The translations under genes were made by a program, and so were the position numbers. The notes under the pieces were generated by a model. The model saw nothing but the letters and a program-made list of their open reading frames with translations, did not search any database and was not told the DNA's origin. Positions 12,925 to 17,541 of a stretch of 17,541 nt of DNA are shown piece by piece (within the stretch, counting starts at the first letter, position 1; each line of letters starts with the position of its first letter). This stretch comes from Gammaproteobacteria bacterium. Lineage in GTDB: Bacteria > Pseudomonadota > Gammaproteobacteria > DSM-19610. Where the stretch lies: assembly GCA_030618475.1 (NCBI GenBank), contig JAUXDG010000031.1:1-17541 (forward strand), read 5' to 3'.

Positions 12925-14274
12925 CTACCGCAGAAGACCGGCGCGGCCGTGGCCCTTGAGATTGGCCTTTTTCATCAGACCCTCATACTGGTGCGACATC
13001 ATCAGCGACTGCACCTGGGCCATAAAGTCCATGACCACCACCACGATAATCAACAAGGACGTGCCGCCAAAATAGAAAGGCACATTCCAGTACAAAATCA
13101 GGAATTCAGGCAGCAAACAGACTCCAGTAATGTAAATAGCACCCGCCAGTGTGAGACGCGTCATTACACCATCGATATAACGTGCGGTCTGTTCACCGGG
13201 ACGGATGCCTGGGATAAAGGCACCCGATTTTTTCAGGTTATCCGCTGTCTCCTTCGAATTAAACACGATAGCGGTATAAAAAAAGCAGAAGAAAATGATC
13301 GCCAGTGCATAAAACAAGATATACAAAGGCTGCCCCGGAGACAGGGTGGAAGAGATATCCTTCAACCAGCCCATGCCCTCGTTGCTGCCAAACCACTGCC
13401 CCGCCGTCGCCGGAAACAGAATAATACTGGACGCGAAAATCGGCGGAATAACGCCGGCCATGTTCAGCTTCAGCGGCAAATGGGTACTCTGGGCGGCGTA
13501 CATTTTGCGACCCTGCTGCCGCTTGGCATAGTTCACGGTGATTCGCCGCTGACCACGCTCAACAAAAACGACAAACGCGGTTACCGCAAGCACCAGTGCA
13601 AACAGGAACAGAATAGTCAGGGTATTCATCTCCCCGGTACGCACCAGTTCCAGTGAACCACCAACGGCTGCCGGCAGACCGGCCACGATACCCGAGAAGA
13701 TGATGATCGAAATACCGTTGCCTACACCGCGCTCGGTTACCTGCTCACCCAGCCACATCAGGAACAGCGTCCCCGTTACCAAACAGGCAACCGCCGAAAT
13801 CACAAACGGCAGGCCTTGTAAAACCACCAGAGGCTGCGCACCTACCACCTGACCCTGCAAGGCCGTCGAAATACCAATCGCCTGGAAGGTTGCCAGTACC
13901 ACGGTAGCGTAACGCGTGTACTGGGTAATCTTGTGCCGTCCGGCCTCGCCTTCCTTCTTGATCTGTTCCAGCGCCGGCACGGTATAGGACAGCAACTGCA
14001 TAATAATCGACGCCGAAATATACGGCATAATGCCCAGCGCAAACAGTGACAGTCGACTCAGCGCACCACCCGAGAACATATTGAACATGTCCAGAATGGT
14101 TCCTTTCTGCTGCTCGACCAACACCTCCAGAACGTGGGGATCGATGCCCGGCAGCGGAATAAATGACCCTATGCGAAAAACAAGGATCGCGCCGAGCACG
14201 AACAGGATGCGATGACGCAACTCTGTCAGTTTACCCAGATCACCGAGGCCTCCGGTTAGACCTGCACCAGCCAT
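12925..14274 (-). CDS. secY: Preprotein translocase subunit SecY
   Basis: SecY is the channel-forming subunit of the SecYEG translocon in the inner membrane, used for export and membrane insertion of proteins. The 449 residues contain ten hydrophobic helices. Conserved parts are RIGSFIPLPGID after helix 1, the plug region FNMFSGGALSRLSLFALGIMPYISASIIMQL, the cytoplasmic loop KEGEAGRHKITQYTRY, the VFVERGQRRI segment, and the large cytoplasmic loop ending GFIPG-type (here GAFIPGIRPGEQT). The C terminus KGHGRAGLLR is basic. It lies in the spc operon after rplO (15-nt gap). Confidence 0.98.
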   Translation of the reverse strand: MAGAGLTGGLGDLGKLTELRHRILFVLGAILVFRIGSFIPLPGIDPHVLEVLVEQQKGTILDMFNMFSGGALSRLSLFALGIMPYISASIIMQLLSYTVPALEQIKKEGEAGRHKITQYTRYATVVLATFQAIGISTALQGQVVGAQPLVVLQGLPFVISAVACLVTGTLFLMWLGEQVTERGVGNGISIIIFSGIVAGLPAAVGGSLELVRTGEMNTLTILFLFALVLAVTAFVVFVERGQRRITVNYAKRQQGRKMYAAQSTHLPLKLNMAGVIPPIFASSIILFPATAGQWFGSNEGMGWLKDISSTLSPGQPLYILFYALAIIFFCFFYTAIVFNSKETADNLKKSGAFIPGIRPGEQTARYIDGVMTRLTLAGAIYITGVCLLPEFLILYWNVPFYFGGTSLLIIVVVVMDFMAQVQSLMMSHQYEGLMKKANLKGHGRAGLLR

Positions 14275-14289
14275 TAGTGTAACACCCGC

Positions 14290-14724
14290 TTAATCCTCGA
14301 CCTGGCCGCCGGCCGCTTCAATCGCTGCTCGTGCGCCCTTGCTTACGCCAATGCCACGAACAGTCACGGCCTTGCTGATTTCACCCGATGCCACGACCTT
14401 GGCATACAAGGTACGCTGTTTAATGATACCCGCCACCTTCAGGGCAGCCAGATCAACGGCATCACCCTCAACCAGCTTCAGTTCGCTCAGGCGCACTTCC
14501 TCGCTCACGCGGGATTTACGTGATGTAAAACCGACCTTTGGGAGTCGACGCTGCAAGGGCATCTGACCACCTTCGAATCCGACCTTGTGAAAACCGCCGG
14601 AACGGGATTTCTGGCCCTTGTGGCCACGCCCGCCGGTTTTGCCCAGGCCCGAACCAATGCCGCGCCCGCGGCGCTTGGCCGACGGCCTGCTGCCCGCTGC
14701 CGGGCGTAATGTATTCAGTCGCAT
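14290..14724 (-). CDS. rplO: 50S ribosomal protein L15
   Basis: L15 is a late-assembly large-subunit protein. The 144 residues equal the E. coli length. They begin MRLNTLRPAAGSRPSAKRRG and include the Gly-rich RNA-binding extension GRGIGSGLGKTGGRGHKGQK and GFEGGQMPLQRRLPK. Only one base separates its ATG from the rpmD stop codon, so translation is coupled. Confidence 0.98.
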   Translation of the reverse strand: MRLNTLRPAAGSRPSAKRRGRGIGSGLGKTGGRGHKGQKSRSGGFHKVGFEGGQMPLQRRLPKVGFTSRKSRVSEEVRLSELKLVEGDAVDLAALKVAGIIKQRTLYAKVVASGEISKAVTVRGIGVSKGARAAIEAAGGQVED

Positions 14725-14725
14725 G

Positions 14726-14911
14726 TTATGCTTCCTCTACTTGGAGCATGTAGGATACTTTGTTGATCATGCCGCGGTTTTCGGGGGTATCGATCACTTC
14801 AACGCTGTGACCGATACGGCGCAGACCCAGACCAAGCACACAGGCCTGGTGCGATTTCAGTCGACCGCTGGTGCTTTTAAGCAGAATCACTCTTAGTTTC
14901 TTGTCAGCCAT
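14726..14911 (-). CDS. rpmD: 50S ribosomal protein L30
   Basis: L30 is a small large-subunit protein. The 61 residues match the usual bacterial length (about 59). The family pattern is clear: LRVILLKSTSGRLKSHQACV, LGLRRIGHSVEV and a C terminus GMINKVSYMLQVEE. It starts 3 nt after the rpsE stop and ends 1 nt before rplO, in the usual spc order. Confidence 0.97.
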   Translation of the reverse strand: MADKKLRVILLKSTSGRLKSHQACVLGLGLRRIGHSVEVIDTPENRGMINKVSYMLQVEEA

Positions 14912-14914
14912 GCT

Positions 14915-15421
14915 TTACTCCAGGATCTCTTCAACCTTTTTACCACGCTTGGCGGCAACCGTTTCCGGCGAACTCATTGAAGCCAGCCCCTCCATGGTTG
15001 CCCGCACCACATTAATCGGGTTGTTGGTGCCGATGCACTTGGCCAGCACATCGCGAACACCGACCACTTCAAACACGGCGCGCATGGCACCACCGGCAAT
15101 GATGCCGGTACCTTGAGAAGCGGGCTGCATATACACCTTGGCGGCACCGAAGCGAGCAGTAATCGGATACTGCAGAGTACCGTCCTTCAAGGCCACCTGC
15201 TGCATGTTCTTGCGCGCATTCTCCATTGCTTTCTGGATTGCAACCGGTACTTCGCGCGCTTTTCCGCGTCCAAAGCCGACCCGGCCCTCTCCATCACCTA
15301 CCACAGTAAGCGCTGCAAAGCCGAATTGGCGACCACCCTTTACCACCTTGGCAACACGGTTAATACCGATCAGCTTTTCCTGCAGACCGTCCGAATTCAT
15401 CTGGTTATCGACATGCGCCAT
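14915..15421 (-). CDS. rpsE: 30S ribosomal protein S5
   Basis: S5 contributes to decoding accuracy and mRNA helicase activity at the entry site. The 168 residues are E. coli-like (167). The N-terminal dsRNA-binding fold has LIGINRVAKVVKGGRQFGF and GDGEGRVGFGRGKAREVP; the C-terminal domain has GTGIIAGGAMRAVFEVVGV and KCIGTNNPINVVRAT. It starts 15 nt after rplR in the spc operon. Confidence 0.98.
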   Translation of the reverse strand: MAHVDNQMNSDGLQEKLIGINRVAKVVKGGRQFGFAALTVVGDGEGRVGFGRGKAREVPVAIQKAMENARKNMQQVALKDGTLQYPITARFGAAKVYMQPASQGTGIIAGGAMRAVFEVVGVRDVLAKCIGTNNPINVVRATMEGLASMSSPETVAAKRGKKVEEILE

Positions 15422-15436
15422 AGTGCAAACCCTTAT

Positions 15437-15790
15437 TTAGAATTCCAAACCGGTTTCACGCGCGGCATCCGCCAGCGCTTTAACACGGCCGTGATATTTG
15501 AAACCGGAACGATCGAAAGCCACGGCAGTAATGCCGACAGCCTTGGCACGCTCAGCCACCGCCTTGCCGATTGCGGCAGCTGCAGCAACGTTCCCGCTAC
15601 CCTTTATGTCCTTGCGCAGCTCACTGTCGAGAGTTGATGCGCTCGCCAGCACCTTGTCCCCGCAAGCATCGATAAGCTGCGCATAAATATGGCGCGGCGT
15701 ACGATGGATGCACAGGCGAGGTCTGCCCAGTTCGTGGATCCTGGCGCGGGTCTTTTTCGCGCGGCGCTGTCGTGATGCCTTCTTGTCCAT
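15437..15790 (-). CDS. rplR: 50S ribosomal protein L18
   Basis: L18 binds 5S rRNA together with L5. The 117 residues match E. coli exactly in length. The basic N terminus MDKKASRQRRAKKTRARI, the RPRLCIHRTPRHIYAQ strand and the C-terminal FDRSGFKYHGRVKALADAAR are diagnostic. It starts 10 nt after the rplF stop. Confidence 0.98.
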   Translation of the reverse strand: MDKKASRQRRAKKTRARIHELGRPRLCIHRTPRHIYAQLIDACGDKVLASASTLDSELRKDIKGSGNVAAAAAIGKAVAERAKAVGITAVAFDRSGFKYHGRVKALADAARETGLEF

Positions 15791-15800
15791 ACTGATACCT

Positions 15801-16334
15801 TTATTTCTTTTTGGCTTCTTTACGCATAATGATTTCGTCGGCGTACTTCACACCCTTACCTTTGTAGGGTTCCGGTGGACGATAGGCGCGGATTTCCGCA
15901 GCAACCTGCCCGACCCTTTGTTTATCCACACCCGTGACCACCACTTCAGTCTGGCTGGGAGTCACGACGGTAATACCCTCGGGCACCTGATACTCTACCG
16001 GGTGCGAAAACCCCAGGGTCAGATTCAACTTCCGGCCCTGGGCCTGGGCACGGTATCCCACGCCGACCAGTTGGAGCTTCTTCTCAAACCCCTCACTGAC
16101 ACCTCTAACCATATTGCTCACCAGGGCACGCATCGTTCCCGCCAGGGCCATGGAGATTTTGGAACCGTCTTTAGGCGCAAAACGCAGAACGTTGTCATCC
16201 TGTCTGACGTCCACAGACCTGTGGACATCCTGCTGCATTGAGCCTTTGCTGCCTTTGACTGTTACCGCCTGACCGTCGATTTTGATTTCGACGCCGGATG
16301 GCAATTCAACTGCTTGTTTTGCAACTCTCGACAT
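15801..16334 (-). CDS. rplF: 50S ribosomal protein L6
   Basis: L6 lies near the sarcin-ricin loop of 23S rRNA and the factor-binding site. The 177 residues match E. coli length. The two repeated alpha/beta domains are visible: MSRVAKQAVELPSGVEI and VTVKGSKGSM in the first, LQLVGVGYRAQAQG and the C-terminal IRAYRPPEPYKGKGVKYADE in the second. It starts 12 nt after rpsH. Confidence 0.98.
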   Translation of the reverse strand: MSRVAKQAVELPSGVEIKIDGQAVTVKGSKGSMQQDVHRSVDVRQDDNVLRFAPKDGSKISMALAGTMRALVSNMVRGVSEGFEKKLQLVGVGYRAQAQGRKLNLTLGFSHPVEYQVPEGITVVTPSQTEVVVTGVDKQRVGQVAAEIRAYRPPEPYKGKGVKYADEIIMRKEAKKK

Positions 16335-16346
16335 GACCTGTACTCA

Positions 16347-16739
16347 TCAAAATACGTAGCACAACACTTCGCCACCTTCGCCGGCAGCGCGTGCAGCGCG
16401 ATCACTCATAACACCCTTGGAAGTCGATACAATCGCAACTCCCAGGCCACCCTGCACTTTAGGCAGTTCGTCATTCGCTTTGTAGATACGTAAACCAGGG
16501 CGACTGACACGCTTGAGATTGTCAATGACCGGCTGACCTTCATAGTACTTGAGATCAACACTCATAATCGGCTTACCTGCTTCGTCGCTGACCTGAAAAT
16601 CAGCAACATAACCTTCGTCCTTCAGTACCTGCGCGATGGACTGCTTCAGTTTCGAAGCTGGCATGGACACCGAAATTTTGCCCGCACGCTGACCATTGCG
16701 GATTCGGGTCAGCATATCGGCGATGGGATCCGTCATCAT
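16347..16739 (-). CDS. rpsH: 30S ribosomal protein S8
   Basis: S8 binds the central domain of 16S rRNA and, in E. coli, represses the spc operon by binding near the rplE start. The 130 residues contain TDPIADMLTRIRNGQ at the N terminus and the C-terminal GVAIVSTSKGVMSDRAARAAGEGGEVLCYVF. Two successive ATG codons (16739 and 16736) are possible starts; GAGGT 9 nt before the first favours it. It starts 31 nt after rpsN. Confidence 0.98.
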   Translation of the reverse strand: MMTDPIADMLTRIRNGQRAGKISVSMPASKLKQSIAQVLKDEGYVADFQVSDEAGKPIMSVDLKYYEGQPVIDNLKRVSRPGLRIYKANDELPKVQGGLGVAIVSTSKGVMSDRAARAAGEGGEVLCYVF

Positions 16740-16770
16740 AGTTTACGTACCTCTAACTCTATCTGTACTG

Positions 16771-17076
16771 CTACCAGCTGGCCTTGACCAGGCCCGGAAT
16801 GTCACCCTTCATGGCGTGCTCGCGCAACTTGTTGCGGGACAGGCCAAACTTACGGTAATAACCGTGCGGACGCCCTGTCAGTCGACAGCGATTACGCTGA
16901 CGGCATGGACTGGCATTGCGCGGCAGCGCCTGTAACTTCAACTGGGCATCGTAGCGCTCTTCATCCGACTTATTCACATCGCCGATGATCGCCTTCAGCT
17001 CGGCACGCTTCTTGGTGTACTTCTTTACCGTTTTAGCGCGCTTGAACTCACGCTGGATCATGGAAGTTTTTGCCAT
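16771..17076 (-). CDS. rpsN: 30S ribosomal protein S14
   Basis: S14 is in the head of the small subunit. The frame is open further upstream to 17265, but the real start is ATG 17076, giving MAKTSMIQREFKRAKTVKKY and 101 residues, the E. coli length. The extra stretch upstream lies on the rplE coding sequence. The C terminus GRPHGYYRKFGLSRNKLREH is diagnostic. This is the long form without the zinc C-x2-C pairs; two scattered Cys occur in SPCRQRNRC. It starts 13 nt after the rplE stop. Confidence 0.97.
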   Translation of the reverse strand: MAKTSMIQREFKRAKTVKKYTKKRAELKAIIGDVNKSDEERYDAQLKLQALPRNASPCRQRNRCRLTGRPHGYYRKFGLSRNKLREHAMKGDIPGLVKASW

Positions 17077-17089
17077 GGTATTGCGGTCC

Positions 17090-17541
17090 TCAGTTCTTGA
17101 ACGGGAAGTTAAACGCGGCCAACAATGCGCGTCCTTCCTCATCAGTCTTGGCGCTGGTGGTAATATTGATATCCATACCACGCAACACGTCAATCTTGTC
17201 GTAGTCCACTTCCGGGAAAATGATCTGCTCCCGGATACCCATGTTGTAATTGCCGCGACCATCAAAGGCCTTTGGACTCATGCCACGGAAATCACGAATT
17301 CGCGGTATCGCAATATTGACCAGGCGATCCAGAAACTCGTACATACGCTCCCGGCGTAGCGTCACTTTGCAGCCGATAGGCCATCCTTCGCGAACCTTGA
17401 AACTGGCAACAGACTTGCGCGCCTTGCGGACGATCGGTTTCTGCCCGGCGATTTTTACCATATCGCTGACGGCATTATCCATCACCTTTCGGTCACCGAT
17501 CGCTTCGCCTACACCCATATTGAGGGTGATCTTGGAAATAC
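17090..17541 (-). CDS. rplE: 50S ribosomal protein L5, 5' end outside the window
   Basis: L5 binds 5S rRNA and contacts the P-site tRNA and S13. The last 150 or so residues are present; the reading frame continues in phase to the window edge with ISKITLNMGVGEA, the usual L5 segment, so the Met at 17518 is internal. The beginning (about 30 of roughly 179 residues) is missing. Conserved parts are GQKPIVRKARKSVASFKVREG, RMYEFLDRLVNIAIPRIRDF and GMDINITTSAKTDEEGRALL. It precedes rpsN by 13 nt. Confidence 0.97.
   Translation of the reverse strand, partial: ISKITLNMGVGEAIGDRKVMDNAVSDMVKIAGQKPIVRKARKSVASFKVREGWPIGCKVTLRRERMYEFLDRLVNIAIPRIRDFRGMSPKAFDGRGNYNMGIREQIIFPEVDYDKIDVLRGMDINITTSAKTDEEGRALLAAFNFPFKN

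Noticed and set aside
12805..13656. Long plus-strand open frame of 283 codons opposite rpmJ and secY
   Set aside because: It is antisense to certain ribosomal and secY genes, has a low-complexity His/Arg/Gln-rich translation and no protein-like features.
17077..17265. Longer start for S14
   Set aside because: The extension lies on rplE coding sequence in another frame; ATG 17076 gives the exact family start and length.

Overview
The window looks like a chromosomal segment of a gammaproteobacterium of moderate G+C. Three observations support this. The SSB, UvrA and YajR proteins are very close to the E. coli proteins; SSB even keeps Trp40, Trp54 and Phe60 at the same residue numbers. The spc and alpha ribosomal operons have the standard proteobacterial order. 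An rplQ ... uvrA > < MFS - ssb arrangement is, from general knowledge, also seen in pseudomonads. I cannot name the species. The four-cysteine ribosomal protein S4 argues against an enteric.

Left part (1-5081): an 86-bp perfect-arm inverted repeat (28-113) and a factor-independent terminator (115-140) lie beyond the 3' end of ssb. Both ssb and yajR (an MFS transporter with a C-terminal ferredoxin-like domain) are on the minus strand. uvrA is divergent on the plus strand.

Middle part (5134-9739), between uvrA and the ribosomal operon, is an accessory block. It holds a small secreted protein and a TlpA-like periplasmic thioredoxin that overlap by 65 nt (TTG and GTG starts), a two-helix membrane protein, a group I truncated haemoglobin, a DUF1304 membrane protein, a small cysteine-free YHS-like protein, a SAM hydroxide adenosyltransferase (DUF62) on the minus strand, and a seven-helix PAQR/haemolysin III protein. 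The YHS-like gene is preceded by a 25-bp palindrome that fits the IscR type 1 consensus at every position and overlaps a TTGACT -35 element. The 375-bp gap 8705-9079 carries three kinds of palindromic or tandem repeat and no gene.

Right part (9759-17541): one continuous minus-strand ribosomal cluster. In transcription order it reads rplE (5' end outside the window), rpsN, rpsH, rplF, rplR, rpsE, rpmD, rplO, secY, rpmJ (spc operon), then a structured 105-bp leader, then rpsM, rpsK, rpsD, rpoA, rplQ (alpha operon), ending at a strong terminator (9759-9782). S4 and L36 carry zinc-ribbon cysteines; S14 does not have the zinc motif.

The best candidate for something undescribed is the IscR-type operator with the cysteine-free YHS-like gene (7594-7982). 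It sits in a neighbourhood of redox and gas-binding genes.
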